A stretch of 64,000 nucleotides of DNA from an uncultured Bacteroidales bacterium (GTDB lineage: Bacteria; Bacteroidota; Bacteroidia; Bacteroidales; Paludibacteraceae), in the NCBI GenBank assembly GCA_903911085.1, contig CAIWCC010000117.1, positions 1 to 64,000 on the forward strand, given 5' to 3'. A model generated the notes under the pieces. The model did no database searches and was not told the origin of the DNA. It saw only the letters and a program-made list of their open reading frames with translations. Positions 28,871 to 39,100 of the stretch are shown one piece after another (the first letter of the stretch is position 1; the number at the start of each line of letters is the position of its first letter). Both the position numbers and the translations under genes were made by a program.

Positions 28871-29045
28871 CTGTATAAGAGTTATATCCAATACTGCATA
28901 ATTTGAAATATTGGTCATCCCTCAATTTAAACAAGACAAAAGCTGAAAATCCAAAGCGTTTTTTTTACTTTGCAATTTTTTATGCTAGTAAAATTTTCAA
29001 TTTGCTAATGTCTTAGTTAATAGGGATAAATCCTTAAAGAAATTC

Positions 29046-32000
29046 ATGAAAAAAACATTATTAATTTTTATAATTGCCTGTAGTTTAATTACTTCACAGG
29101 CACAAACCATTGTTGGCGGTACCGAGGATGCAGTATCATCACCTACAGAGGGTATTATTACTTCCAATTTCGTTAGTGAAACTACAATGAAAAGCGACAT
29201 TCTACAGATATTGGCAAATTTTCTGACCTATGTAAAAGTCAATTATCAAGATTCTGCAACAACGAATACTGTGAATGAAGCCTGTGGGTACTTTAAAGGT
29301 GAAGCCACTGCTAGCAGTGGTGAAACTGGTGTAAGGCATAATGCTGATATTTCTATGGTTTGTGCATTTTTGTACAAATATGGTAAAGATAAGGTTACTT
29401 TACCGGCTGGAGTTAGCTGGGACGATGTAAACAAAATGGCTCGCAAGAGTTTGATATTTGCATATTCTACGCATAAAGCCAATAAACTACAAACTTGTGT
29501 TGCTGGAGATTATTGGGGCTCAACAAGTAAAACTGACTACGTTTGGGAAAGTTCGTTATGGGCCATGTCGGTAGCCTATTCAGCCTATTTTCAATATGAT
29601 TCGCTTTCTACAACTCAGAAACAGTATGTGCAGAATCTGGTAAAAGCAGAATGCAATTACGAGTTGGCCCGCACCATACCCACAGGCTATGTGGTCGATT
29701 CAAAAGCGGAAGAAAATGGCTGGGAAGCTAATATCTTGGCTTGTGCCCTCGGTCTATATCCTAACGATGCATTGGCTTCGCAGTGGTTCGACCGCTTAAG
29801 GGCTTTTGCCATAAACAGTTATTCACATATAAGTGATGCAACCGATGCTACAGTTATTGATCCAACTTACAATACAAAAACCATTAAAGATTATTATCAG
29901 GGCAAAAACTTGTTTGATGATTACACTTTACAGAATCACAACTTTTTCCATGCCTCTTATCAACAAGTAGTTATACAGGAGTTGTGCGAAAGCTTTTTAG
30001 CATTAAAGATGTTCCAAACCGGAATTTATGGAACAGAAAAATGGAAAACAAATGCGTTGTTGCACAACAATCAGAACGTAATGGATAAGGTTCTCAACAA
30101 ACTTGCATTGGCGGATGGCGATTTGGCCATGCCTAACGGCAACGACTGGAGTTTGTTTACTTACGACCAAATTGCTACTTACGCAACCATGGCTTGTTTT
30201 CACAAAGACCCAAATGCATTGATGCTGGAAAATCTGGTATACAAAAACTTAAAAGCTCGACTGACAACTACTACGGATGGAAGTTGGATGTTGCGCCCCG
30301 ATGCAGGCGCACGTCGTATGGGTGTTCAAGCACACCGTGTAATGATGACATGGCTTATGCACGAGATGGCATCTACAGCCAGTTTGACACCAACTAAATG
30401 GGTCGATTTTAGAAAAAATTATGAGAAGGCCGAACTTTTTACCTCACAAAATTTAGTCAGAGCTAGCACAAAAGATCGTTTTACATGTTTCTCTTGGAGT
30501 GCTGGAATTAAGAGTTATACAGGCTATTTTAATCCGAACTCTCCTGATAAAAACAAGATTGTGGTTCCTTATAAAGCCAATAATACAGGAAACTTATTGG
30601 GTTGGTACACAGTAAGTGGAAAAGCAACCAATGCAGTCCCAACAGTAAGCGGCATTTACGATTTGAAGGGAAATAGCTATACCATGAATGGAGTCATTAA
30701 TACAAATGATGCTTCTTTGACAAATAATTTTGCAATTTACTCTACTCCGGGCAATGCACTGATTTATCTGGATTATGTAAAAGCCAATACTGCAGTAACA
30801 ATTACTGGTGCCAGAGGTGGTTTGCTGAATATTAGTACTGATAACTTTACCAAACTGCAACGTACGATTTATCACAATGGCGGACGGTATCAGACCGATG
30901 GAACTACTACACTTAAGTTAGCAACTTCGTGGGCTAATATTGATAACCAGATAGGCATTGTAACTCCAACTAGCAGTAGTATGGCTTTTGGCGATAGAGC
31001 TGCAAACAAATCAATTTATGCCACCAATTTTTATCCATTTTACAGTGCCACTAGTCGTGTCGTGAATAGTGGTGATGTGGTGGATTGTCGGCAAATGATT
31101 TATTACAGTGGAGTAAGTGCTATTAAAACCAAGGAATTTGCAGGCGGTGCTGTTTCGCTAAAAGATTCACTTCCTGTTGGTTGGAATGGTGTGATTGCCA
31201 CAGATCCTGATAGTGTCAGGTATATGTTAGTAAGTAATTTTGTAGGCGCAACTTCAGCGGATATGAAAGCAATAGGTTTTGCCGAAGGTGCTCCGGTATT
31301 CTCAGTGCCAACTGATATTTCATCCGGAAAATCAATTGCACATTTTACACTCCCCACATCACAAAGTGTTGGGAATGCATTGCGTATATTTGTTACATCA
31401 GGAAGTATCACAGCCCAACAAGGTCCAGATTCAATAAGTGCTTACCTTACAAATAATACAGCTTCAGTCAAAACTATTGGAATACTAATTATTGCTAATG
31501 GTAAAATAACTGGAACTGTAGATATCCCTGCAAATAGTCGAGTACTGGTTACTGTTAAAAACGGAGCGGTTGTTACCAATGCGCAACATTTTAAAACGCC
31601 AACCAATGATATTACAGTTCTTGTATTGAAAAATGCAGGTTTTGATGCATCGCCCATAACATATAATTTTGCAGGAACACTTAACACAAGTGCGGTGAAT
31701 ATATGGAATGGATTGGGTTACACAGGCGCTTATGCCTATAATCAGACGGATTGGACAAACCGTAGTGCAGATGTTAGTAATTCAACACTTACTGCTTCTT
31801 TTGATTATGGTTCGTCCACAAAGTTTAATGCCATTAGTGTACCTACAGTAGACAAAAACGGTAATAATAGCGGTGCCTGTTTAGGCTTATCAACTGGTTG
31901 GGTTGCTGGCAATAGAGTCCAATTTACTCAGAAAGTTCAATTACCTGTTGGAAATTACAAATTAAATTATGATGTTTACAATGCTAATACAACCGTAACA

Positions 32001-32600
32001 ACCTTAATCAATAATTTGACAGGCTTTCGAAACGGTTCTACCACTTGGTACGATACAGCTACTGGTTTTAACTCTTCAGTGTGGACTACATCTTCTGCAA
32101 GTGCATTATTCACAACACCATTTCTGGGCGAAGTTAGTGTCGGAATCAGTAGTACCAATGTTGTTTCTGGAGCAGTTCCAAAAATATTCATAGATAATAT
32201 TCAAATTCTTACTGACCAAAGCATTGAGAGTGCTGAAAGTTTTTATTGGAATATAGCAAAAGATAGTGCACAATCAGCCTTGGATCGTTACCCTAAAGTT
32301 ACAAGCGGAACTTTGTACACTGATTTGCAAACTGCATTGCAGCAAACATATTCTACTATTAATGAATGTGCTACAGCCATAAAAATACTAAATGACGCAA
32401 CAGCAAAATTTTTAGCAGGATTTAGTACCCATCTCAAATCAGTTACAACAGTTGAATCCGAAAATACGCCCCAATATATATATAATTTAAAAGGTCAACT
32501 ATTAACTTCGAGGAAATACACCAAACTAGAAGTATTGAAATATTTTAAAAGTGGTATATATGTTATTGGAAATGAAAAGGTTGTTGTTAAAACAAAGTAA
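29046..32600 (+). CDS. Large T9SS-secreted (alpha/alpha)-toroid protein, unclassified lyase or hydrolase candidate
   Basis: 1184 aa, with a signal peptide (ITSQAQ, residue 20). Residues about 45-450 are helix-rich and periodic like an incomplete (alpha/alpha) toroid, with conserved-looking polar blocks (SKAEENGWEANILACAL at about 219-235, LQNHNFFHASY at 295-305, DAGARRMGVQAHR at about 419-431). Residues about 460-830 are beta-rich, as in two-domain polysaccharide lyases and heparinase-like proteins. Then follow a carbohydrate-binding-like domain (about 860-1060), a short helical FIVAR-like segment (about 1075-1125) and a sorting domain (ESENTPQYIYNLKGQLL… SGIYVIG). The general layout resembles PL8-type lyases, but the PL8 His/Tyr motif is not there. 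Enzyme class unproven; alternatives include a GH of toroid fold. Confidence 0.55.
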   Translation: MKKTLLIFIIACSLITSQAQTIVGGTEDAVSSPTEGIITSNFVSETTMKSDILQILANFLTYVKVNYQDSATTNTVNEACGYFKGEATASSGETGVRHNADISMVCAFLYKYGKDKVTLPAGVSWDDVNKMARKSLIFAYSTHKANKLQTCVAGDYWGSTSKTDYVWESSLWAMSVAYSAYFQYDSLSTTQKQYVQNLVKAECNYELARTIPTGYVVDSKAEENGWEANILACALGLYPNDALASQWFDRLRAFAINSYSHISDATDATVIDPTYNTKTIKDYYQGKNLFDDYTLQNHNFFHASYQQVVIQELCESFLALKMFQTGIYGTEKWKTNALLHNNQNVMDKVLNKLALADGDLAMPNGNDWSLFTYDQIATYATMACFHKDPNALMLENLVYKNLKARLTTTTDGSWMLRPDAGARRMGVQAHRVMMTWLMHEMASTASLTPTKWVDFRKNYEKAELFTSQNLVRASTKDRFTCFSWSAGIKSYTGYFNPNSPDKNKIVVPYKANNTGNLLGWYTVSGKATNAVPTVSGIYDLKGNSYTMNGVINTNDASLTNNFAIYSTPGNALIYLDYVKANTAVTITGARGGLLNISTDNFTKLQRTIYHNGGRYQTDGTTTLKLATSWANIDNQIGIVTPTSSSMAFGDRAANKSIYATNFYPFYSATSRVVNSGDVVDCRQMIYYSGVSAIKTKEFAGGAVSLKDSLPVGWNGVIATDPDSVRYMLVSNFVGATSADMKAIGFAEGAPVFSVPTDISSGKSIAHFTLPTSQSVGNALRIFVTSGSITAQQGPDSISAYLTNNTASVKTIGILIIANGKITGTVDIPANSRVLVTVKNGAVVTNAQHFKTPTNDITVLVLKNAGFDASPITYNFAGTLNTSAVNIWNGLGYTGAYAYNQTDWTNRSADVSNSTLTASFDYGSSTKFNAISVPTVDKNGNNSGACLGLSTGWVAGNRVQFTQKVQLPVGNYKLNYDVYNANTTVTTLINNLTGFRNGSTTWYDTATGFNSSVWTTSSASALFTTPFLGEVSVGISSTNVVSGAVPKIFIDNIQILTDQSIESAESFYWNIAKDSAQSALDRYPKVTSGTLYTDLQTALQQTYSTINECATAIKILNDATAKFLAGFSTHLKSVTTVESENTPQYIYNLKGQLLTSRKYTKLEVLKYFKSGIYVIGNEKVVVKTK

Positions 32601-32629
32601 TCATACATGTTTGAATAGCCTCGTTTATG

Positions 32630-32698
32630 TATCATAAGATAATACAAGCTAATCGCAATAAGATTATAGATTTATATCTCAAAATTAATACAAATTTG
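32630..32698 (+). promoter_or_regulatory. Copy A of shared activator site and promoter (GH2-GH106)
   Basis: Half-sites TATCATAAGATAA (starts 32630) and AATCGCAATAAGA (starts 32651) are 21 bp apart. The -7-like TTTG ends at 32698, 64 nt from the start of TAAGATA (32635). The start codon at 32762 is 64 nt further. The same spacing occurs in copies B-E. Confidence 0.7.
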
Positions 32699-32761
32699 TA
32701 GTCGAATTATTATAAGTAAAATCACATATCTCCCTTAGTTATATTTTTTGAATTTAATATT

Positions 32762-35236
32762 ATGAAACGAACTTTTTTGACAGTCCTATTTTCTATACTT
32801 TTTTTGGGGTTATTTAATTTCCATGCCTTTGCTCAAACTGACGAGAATGTATTTCGAACCACAACGGTAGTTAAAGCGAAATTATCATCGGAATACACTA
32901 TGGATGAGGTTGTTAATTTTAATGTAAATTGGAAATTTCAGCTGGGTGAATTGCCCGAATTTTATGTTCCGACCTATAACGATAGCAGTTGGCGTACACT
33001 TGATGTTCCTCACGATTGGTCTGTTGAAGGGAAATTTGACAAACAAAACCCTTGTGGTAGTTCTGGTGGATTTCTTCCAACGGGAATTGGATGCTACCGT
33101 AAGCATTTTTTTATGCCCAAAGGTTCAAAGGGGAAACGGGTAAAAATAAGATTCGATGGCGTTTATATGAAATCATCGGTTTATTTGAATGGAGTGTTTT
33201 TGGGAAACAGACCGTATGGATTTAGCACGTTTGAATATGACCTTACTCCAAAGCTGAAATACGATAAAGCTGAAAATATAATTGCTGTTGAAGTGGATAA
33301 TATGTTGCAGCCAAGTGCCCGTTGGTATACTGGCTCAGGTATTAACCGAAATGTACAGCTGATAATAACCGAACAGCAACATTTCAAATCATTCGAAACT
33401 TTTATTAGAACCGAAAAGTTAACCACAAACAAAGCTGTAATTAAAATCGATTGTAAAATTATTTCCAACCAATATAATGGGAGTGATGCAGTTAAGTTTC
33501 AGAAATATCCCGAAGATGTTAAGCAGAAAATAAAACCATCAAAAATTGTAGCCCTACTAAAAAATACCAAGGGTGAATTGATAAAAGAAGTAAGCTCTAA
33601 TCAACCTTTAAGCGATTATACAGAGATTGCAGCACAATTAGAACTAAATGTTGACCAACCCATTTTGTGGTCGGATAAAAATCCATATCTGTACAATATG
33701 GAATTGCAGTTGTGGGTGGATGGAAAGTTAACAAATACAGAGCTTCATAAAATTGGAATTCGCAAAATTGAATTTAATAGTAATGAGGGGATGCTGGTAA
33801 ATGGTGAAAAGGTTGTAGTGAAGGGTCTTTGCTTGCATAAAGATGCCGGCTCGTTCGGTACTGCTGTGCCTAAAGATGTTTGGCGCTATCGTTTACAGAA
33901 ATTAAAGGCTTTAGGTTGTAATTCTATACGTACTCATGGGCCTGTAGATCCGGTTTTTATTGATTTATGCGACGAAATGGGCTTTTATATGATGGCCGAA
34001 GCTTTTGATGAATGGGACAAAACATGGGAAAATGGATACTCTGAAGATCCTTGGGGTAAATTGCCTTATACTTATAACAAATTCTTTAAACAATGGGCTG
34101 AAACCGACCTAAAGGATATGGTGAAAAGAGATAGAAATCATCCTTCGGTATTCATGTATTCGGTTGGAAATGAGGTGCCCAATCAACGTTATGCCGACGG
34201 GCCAAAAACACTCAAAATGTTGAAGGATTGGGTAAAAGAAGAAGATAATACTCGTCCGGTAATTGCAGCCTGCGACTGGGGTGCATGGGCAAATAAATCC
34301 GGGTTCATGGATACTATGGATATTGCTGGGTATAACTATCCCGACAGGTATTTCAAAAAACATTATGCTGAGGAACATGCAACTTATCCAAATCGTATTC
34401 TGTTAGGAGCTGAAAACTACCCAGATCTTGAAAACTGGATTATGGTACACGACAATCCTTATGTGGTAGGTCTTTTTTTATGGGTTGGCATTGATTACAT
34501 TGGCGAAGCAGTGCAATGGCCTCGCCGCGGTTGGGAATGGGGATTAATTGATATTGCCGGCTTCGAAAAGAGTTTGTATTATTACTGGCAGGCGTTTTGG
34601 TCGGAAAAACCAATGGTGCATATTGCAGTCAATCTGAAAGAAAAAGACAATTTTCGCTGGAAGTGCTATAACATAGCTTCGCACTGGAATTTTATTAAAA
34701 ATGACGTTGATACAGTTTTTGTTCACAGCAATACGGAAGAGGTGGAATTATTCCTAAATAATAAAAGTCTAGGGAAAAAGAAAGTTGATAAAAACACCTA
34801 CCTTGCTCAATATCAAGTTAAATATCAAGAAGGTGCTTTGAGGGCTGTCGCTTACAATCGAGGTAAAAAAGTATGTCAACACCTTCTCAAAACAGCAGAT
34901 AAACCGCATCAATTGGCATTAAATCCTGAAAAAGAAACTGTCGATTTAGCAAAAGGAGAATTGATATTTATTCCAATAGAAGTGTTAGATAAAAACGGAG
35001 TTAGATGCCCGAGTGCCATTAACAACATACAAATAAAAGTAGAAGGAGCTGGTGAATTGATTGGAATTGATTCTGGTAATCAGTTCAGCCACGAACTATA
35101 CAAAATCGATAATAGGAATGCGTATGAAGGTCGGATATTGGTGACAATAAAGCCTACAAAAAGCGGAATTGTAACAGTGAAAGCAATCTCAGATAATCTA
35201 ATAACAGGTGTAAAAACAATTAATATAATTAATTAA
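32762..35236 (+). CDS. GH2 glycoside hydrolase (beta-galactosidase/beta-glucuronidase family)
   Basis: 824 aa. The signal peptide ends AFAQ (residue 25). Order: jelly-roll sugar-binding domain (about 45-205: VPHDWSVEG, GCYRKHF, YLNGVFLG), Ig-like domain (about 206-340), TIM barrel (about 341-640) and C-terminal Ig-like domains (about 650-824). The acid/base is Glu471 in MYSVGNEVPN; the likely nucleophile is Glu551 in LLGAENYPD. GH2 enzymes remove terminal beta-linked galactose, glucuronic acid, mannose or alpha-arabinose with retention. No T9SS domain is present, so it is probably periplasmic. Its stop codon directly abuts the start of the GH106 gene, so the two are co-translated. Regulator-site copy A lies upstream. 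Confidence 0.92.
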   Translation: MKRTFLTVLFSILFLGLFNFHAFAQTDENVFRTTTVVKAKLSSEYTMDEVVNFNVNWKFQLGELPEFYVPTYNDSSWRTLDVPHDWSVEGKFDKQNPCGSSGGFLPTGIGCYRKHFFMPKGSKGKRVKIRFDGVYMKSSVYLNGVFLGNRPYGFSTFEYDLTPKLKYDKAENIIAVEVDNMLQPSARWYTGSGINRNVQLIITEQQHFKSFETFIRTEKLTTNKAVIKIDCKIISNQYNGSDAVKFQKYPEDVKQKIKPSKIVALLKNTKGELIKEVSSNQPLSDYTEIAAQLELNVDQPILWSDKNPYLYNMELQLWVDGKLTNTELHKIGIRKIEFNSNEGMLVNGEKVVVKGLCLHKDAGSFGTAVPKDVWRYRLQKLKALGCNSIRTHGPVDPVFIDLCDEMGFYMMAEAFDEWDKTWENGYSEDPWGKLPYTYNKFFKQWAETDLKDMVKRDRNHPSVFMYSVGNEVPNQRYADGPKTLKMLKDWVKEEDNTRPVIAACDWGAWANKSGFMDTMDIAGYNYPDRYFKKHYAEEHATYPNRILLGAENYPDLENWIMVHDNPYVVGLFLWVGIDYIGEAVQWPRRGWEWGLIDIAGFEKSLYYYWQAFWSEKPMVHIAVNLKEKDNFRWKCYNIASHWNFIKNDVDTVFVHSNTEEVELFLNNKSLGKKKVDKNTYLAQYQVKYQEGALRAVAYNRGKKVCQHLLKTADKPHQLALNPEKETVDLAKGELIFIPIEVLDKNGVRCPSAINNIQIKVEGAGELIGIDSGNQFSHELYKIDNRNAYEGRILVTIKPTKSGIVTVKAISDNLITGVKTINIIN

Positions 35237-38200
35237 ATGAAAAAAACAATCATTCTACTTGCTTGCTTTATTGTTGTCTGTTATCAAGTTACAGCTATTT
35301 CAAATAAGAAATCGATCCAACAAAATTCATCATTGGAGAATGGTTTTAAAAATCCTCCTGAATCAGCACGCCCCGGTGTTTATTGGTATTTCATGGATGG
35401 CAATATTTCCAAAGAAGCTATCACAGCCGATTTGGAATCCATGAAAAAAGTAGGCATAGGTCATGTACTTTTTCTGGAAGTAAATGTTGGAATTCCGCGA
35501 GGAAAAATTGATTTTTTGAGTGAAGAGTGGCAAGTCCTATTTACACATATTGTACGTGAATCAGAACGCTTGGGTATAGTCATTTCGCTCGGAGTTGGTC
35601 CCGGTTGGACTGGGAGTGGAGGTCCATGGGTTTCGGGCGCAGAGTCAATGCAGCATTTGGTAAGTAGTACAATAAAAGTGTCGGGCAATGAAAACGGGAA
35701 GATAATTCTACCAAAACCTTCACCAATTAAACCCTACTTTGGTGAAGGTGCATTTACAGCTGAACTTAAACAAAGGTGGCTCGATTATTACCAAGATATT
35801 GCGGTATTGGCATTCCCAACACCAACCAATGATTTCAAAATAAATGATATTTTGGAGAAAGCACTTTATTATAGACCACCTTATACTTCTAAAGTAGGAG
35901 TTAAAGCTTTTTTTCCATCTTTTGCAACTTACGATGAGCCACAAAATGGCAATGCGATTGCATCTAATAAAATAATAGATGTGACTCCGTTTTTGAAATC
36001 CGACAGTATTTTGGACTGGAAAGCACCAGAGGGAAATTGGACGATTATGCGCTTTGGAAGTCGAAATAATGGTGCAGTTACCCGCCCGGCACCGCTCCCC
36101 GGTGTTGGTTTTGAGGCTGATAAGTGTGATACAACTGCCATTAATGCACATTTGGCAAACTTTACAGGCAAGTTACTTGCACGAACAGGCATTCCGAATA
36201 AAAACCTACAAGGTGGTTTAAAAATGCTCCACATGGACAGCTGGGAAGTTGGCGCACAAAACTGGACTGCCAAATTACGAGCTGAATTTACAAAACGACG
36301 TGGATATGATCCACTACCATTTTATCCTGTATATGCTGGTCAAATAGTTGATAATCTGGAAAAAAGTGAACGCTTTTTGTGGGATTTGCGTCTTACTTTT
36401 CAAGAACTTGTTATAGAAAATCATGCCCAACATTTAAAAAAATATGCTCGAAAATATAATATGGGTTTTTCTATTGAACCTTATGATTTGAACCCCACTG
36501 CCGATTTGGAATTAGGCGCAGTTGCCGATGTGCCAATGTGTGAATTCTGGAGTAAAGATTTTGGCTTCAATTCTTCTTTCAGCTGTATCGAAGCTGCTTC
36601 AATTGCACATATTGAGGGTAAAAATGTGGTTGCTGCCGAAGCGTTTACGGCTCGTGCTGATGCATGGAAACAATATCCTGGTTCAATGAAAAATCAAGGT
36701 GATTGGGCTTTTGCTGCTGGTATTAATAAATTCATGTATCACACCTATCAGCACCAGTCTTTGCCCGAAAACCTAAAACCCGGAATGACCATGGGACCTT
36801 ATGGTGTGCATCACGACCGTAATCAAACATGGTGGTCAATGGCTGATGGTTATCATAGTTACGTGGCTCGGTGCCAATATGTTTTGCAACAAGGAAAAAC
36901 CGTTGCCGACATTCTTTACCTTACTCCCGAAGGTGCGCCTCAGGTTTTTCGGGCTCCGGCTACAGCATTAACAAGTACTGATGATTTCACGAATCCACCT
37001 TCAACTACCCCAAAAGATCCAAAATTGGCTGGACTAATGAAAGAGGATTTTCTTCCCGACCGCAAAGGATATAATTTTGATGGTTGTGCGCCTTCTCAAC
37101 TAATGAAAGTTTCGGTAAGTAATGGTAAAATTATTTTTCCATCGGGAGCAAATTATAGTTTGTTAGTTTTGCCAAAAACTGAAACAATGACACCAGAATT
37201 ACTGCTAAAAATTCAATCGTTGGTAAAAGCAGGTGCAGTTGTTATTGGCAATCCTCCAAGCAAGTCACCAAGTTTAGTAAATTATCCTGCATGCGACAGT
37301 CAGGTTAAGGTATTAGCATCATCAATTTGGGGAGAAGTAACTGCACCTTCGGAAATTTCAAAACTAGTATTGGGCAAAGGTAAAATTTATTGGGGTGGAG
37401 CTTTTTCTCAAATGAAACAATCGGAATTTTACCCAACTTATTACAGTACAGCTTCCTTACTTAGGGAAATGGGAATTCAAGAGGATTTTATGTCAACAGG
37501 TCAGGTAAGATATACACACCAAATTATCGGGTCGGACGATGTTTATTTTGTATCGAATAAAACTAATTCCAGCATAAATTCAAATTGCTTATTCAGGGTG
37601 AAAAAAGGAACACCGGAATTGTGGAATCCCATGACAGGTGAAATTCGTCAAATGAATGATTATGTAGTGCTTAATGGTCAAATTCAAATTCCTTTACAAT
37701 TTGAACCTTACGAAAGTTATTTTATTGTTTTTAATAAAAATGGGAAAGTCAAATCAGTAAATAATCAGTTAAGCGAAAATTTCTCCGAACCAGTTGTGCT
37801 GTCTGAAATTAGCAAGCCATGGAAAGTTTCATTCGACCCCAAATGGGGCGGTCCTGAAACTATTATATTTGACAAACTCGAAGACTGGACAACCAGAGCC
37901 GAAGAAGGAATTAAATATTATTCCGGAACAGCCATTTATCATACTGATATTGAACTCAATGAAAAAACGATTGCTGATAAAAAATCCGATATTTTTATTG
38001 ATTTGGGTGAGGTAAACAATATGGCAAGAGTATGGGTAAACGGCAAAGATATGGGTGTGGTTTGGACAGCACCATTCCGTTTGAAAATTTCCGATGCAGT
38101 AGTTGCTGGCGAAAATAAAATTGACATTGAAGTGGCAAATCTATGGCCAAATCGCTTAATTGGAGATGAACAAAAACCGGATGATGGTATTGTAAAAAAT

Positions 38201-38344
38201 CAATGGCCAGAATGGTTAAAAAATGGCACTGCAAGGACATCGGGTAGGTTTACATTCACAACATTCAAATTTTATATTAAAGATTCAAAATTATTGAAAT
38301 CGGGTTTGATGGGTCCGGTAAAAATAATAACAATTAAAAAATAG
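35237..38344 (+). CDS. GH106 alpha-L-rhamnosidase
   Basis: 1035 aa, usual for GH106. The signal peptide ends near ITAIS. The opening block FKNPPESARPGVYWYFMDGN followed by ADLESMKKVGIGHVLFLE is characteristic of this family, as are SLGVGPGWTGSGGPWV and the LHMDSWEVGAQNW block. The C-terminal part carries a galactose-binding-like jelly roll (about 870-1035: IFIDLGEVNNMARVWVNGKDMGVVWTAPF). GH106 enzymes release terminal alpha-L-rhamnose from pectin, arabinogalactan or ulvan-type oligosaccharides by inversion with a calcium ion. It begins on the base after the GH2 stop codon. Together the pair suggests sequential removal of rhamnose and a beta-linked sugar or uronic acid. Likely periplasmic. Confidence 0.92.
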   Translation: MKKTIILLACFIVVCYQVTAISNKKSIQQNSSLENGFKNPPESARPGVYWYFMDGNISKEAITADLESMKKVGIGHVLFLEVNVGIPRGKIDFLSEEWQVLFTHIVRESERLGIVISLGVGPGWTGSGGPWVSGAESMQHLVSSTIKVSGNENGKIILPKPSPIKPYFGEGAFTAELKQRWLDYYQDIAVLAFPTPTNDFKINDILEKALYYRPPYTSKVGVKAFFPSFATYDEPQNGNAIASNKIIDVTPFLKSDSILDWKAPEGNWTIMRFGSRNNGAVTRPAPLPGVGFEADKCDTTAINAHLANFTGKLLARTGIPNKNLQGGLKMLHMDSWEVGAQNWTAKLRAEFTKRRGYDPLPFYPVYAGQIVDNLEKSERFLWDLRLTFQELVIENHAQHLKKYARKYNMGFSIEPYDLNPTADLELGAVADVPMCEFWSKDFGFNSSFSCIEAASIAHIEGKNVVAAEAFTARADAWKQYPGSMKNQGDWAFAAGINKFMYHTYQHQSLPENLKPGMTMGPYGVHHDRNQTWWSMADGYHSYVARCQYVLQQGKTVADILYLTPEGAPQVFRAPATALTSTDDFTNPPSTTPKDPKLAGLMKEDFLPDRKGYNFDGCAPSQLMKVSVSNGKIIFPSGANYSLLVLPKTETMTPELLLKIQSLVKAGAVVIGNPPSKSPSLVNYPACDSQVKVLASSIWGEVTAPSEISKLVLGKGKIYWGGAFSQMKQSEFYPTYYSTASLLREMGIQEDFMSTGQVRYTHQIIGSDDVYFVSNKTNSSINSNCLFRVKKGTPELWNPMTGEIRQMNDYVVLNGQIQIPLQFEPYESYFIVFNKNGKVKSVNNQLSENFSEPVVLSEISKPWKVSFDPKWGGPETIIFDKLEDWTTRAEEGIKYYSGTAIYHTDIELNEKTIADKKSDIFIDLGEVNNMARVWVNGKDMGVVWTAPFRLKISDAVVAGENKIDIEVANLWPNRLIGDEQKPDDGIVKNQWPEWLKNGTARTSGRFTFTTFKFYIKDSKLLKSGLMGPVKIITIKK

Positions 38345-38352
38345 CGACTTTA

Positions 38353-38672
38353 ATATAAGTAATGGACATAATATGATGTCGTATAAAAAAAAAGAATAGA
38401 ACGCAGATTTGACGGATTAAGCGGATAAATACGGATAATATCTAAACGGTTTGAGAACTGATTAAAGTTATGTAAACATGACTGATTACATCTAAACTAT
38501 TGAAAATCATTAACTACGTTGATCTTCGATTCCGATTTATCGGAACCAACGGTCATCGACCAAAGGGAGATAATTAAAATCCGTTTTTTATCCGCTCAAT
38601 CAGCGTTTATCCGCGTACCATTCTTTTTCTTTTTAACATAACAAATACGACATTATTTACTTCCACTTATTT
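38353..38672. repeat. 320-bp block bounded by long imperfect inverted repeats
   Basis: The left arm (38353-38440) and right arm (38577-38672) are reverse complements with gaps. Shared words include ATGTCGTAT, AAAAAGAAT, ACGC and GCGGATAAA. The arms carry repeats of the ATCCGC/GCGGAT type. In the centre TTCCGAT-tt-ATCGGAA forms a hairpin (38530-38545). No ORF is present. A partial copy of the outer right end occurs at about 17115-17141. It looks like a non-autonomous or REP-like intergenic element. Confidence 0.65.
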
Positions 38673-38764
38673 ACATAGTCGATTTTCTTTGGTTCCCAAT
38701 AGTTTTTTCAGACTAGAAGCTATATCATTTTAATAATCAATATTATTTGAGTTGTCATTTTCTT

Positions 38765-38833
38765 AATCGTAAGATAGTGCAATAAAATCGCTGAAAAATT
38801 ATATATTATTCTCATAAAAGAAGTGGATATTTG
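38765..38833 (+). promoter_or_regulatory. Copy B of shared activator site and promoter (beta-helix 1)
   Basis: Half-sites TAATCGTAAGATAG (AATCG at 38766) and AATCGCTGAAAAA (38787) are 21 bp apart. GATATTTG, a one-mismatch -7 box, ends at 38833, 64 nt from the start of TAAGATA (38770). The sequence GGATATTTGCACC is shared exactly with copy C. The leader to the ATG at 39101 is long (267 nt). Confidence 0.75.
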
Positions 38834-39100
38834 CACCCGAATTATATTGATTACAAATATGTACGTCAAAGCCGTTAATTATTAATGGTAACGATTGTGT
38901 GTTCTATCTGTTTGATAAATAAATAATTGTAAATATTAAATATAAACCTTTGAGTTGTAAATTCCCAAAATATTTGTAAATTGGAAAGTCTTATTTAATT
39001 GTTATTCCCCCGAAAATAGCCAGTCTACTACAATTATACAACATAAAAACCCGCATTTATTTAAGAATATAATTATATAAACACTTTAAATTAATACAAT

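Larger units (their letters stand above)
38345..39100. other. 756-bp intergenic region: inverted-repeat element plus promoter
   Basis: No credible gene. It holds a block of about 320 bp bounded by imperfect inverted repeats (38353-38672) and, after it, regulator-site copy B (38765-38833). The remaining 267 nt before the beta-helix gene is a long AT-rich leader with nothing I can identify. Confidence 0.7.

Noticed and set aside
28900-28972. Possible sixth copy of the shared promoter upstream of the gene at 29046
   Set aside because: A TTTG is present, but the best half-site-like words are 24 bp apart and off position; the match is no better than chance in AT-rich DNA.
29046-32600. Assignment of the 1184-aa protein to PL8
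   Set aside because: The PL8 catalytic block (QHGPQLY…GYG) seen at 52333-54786 is not present; only the overall layout is similar.
35720-36151. Long open frames on the minus strand inside GH106 and other genes
   Set aside because: They are shadows of strongly supported plus-strand genes and show no signal, motif or start context of their own.
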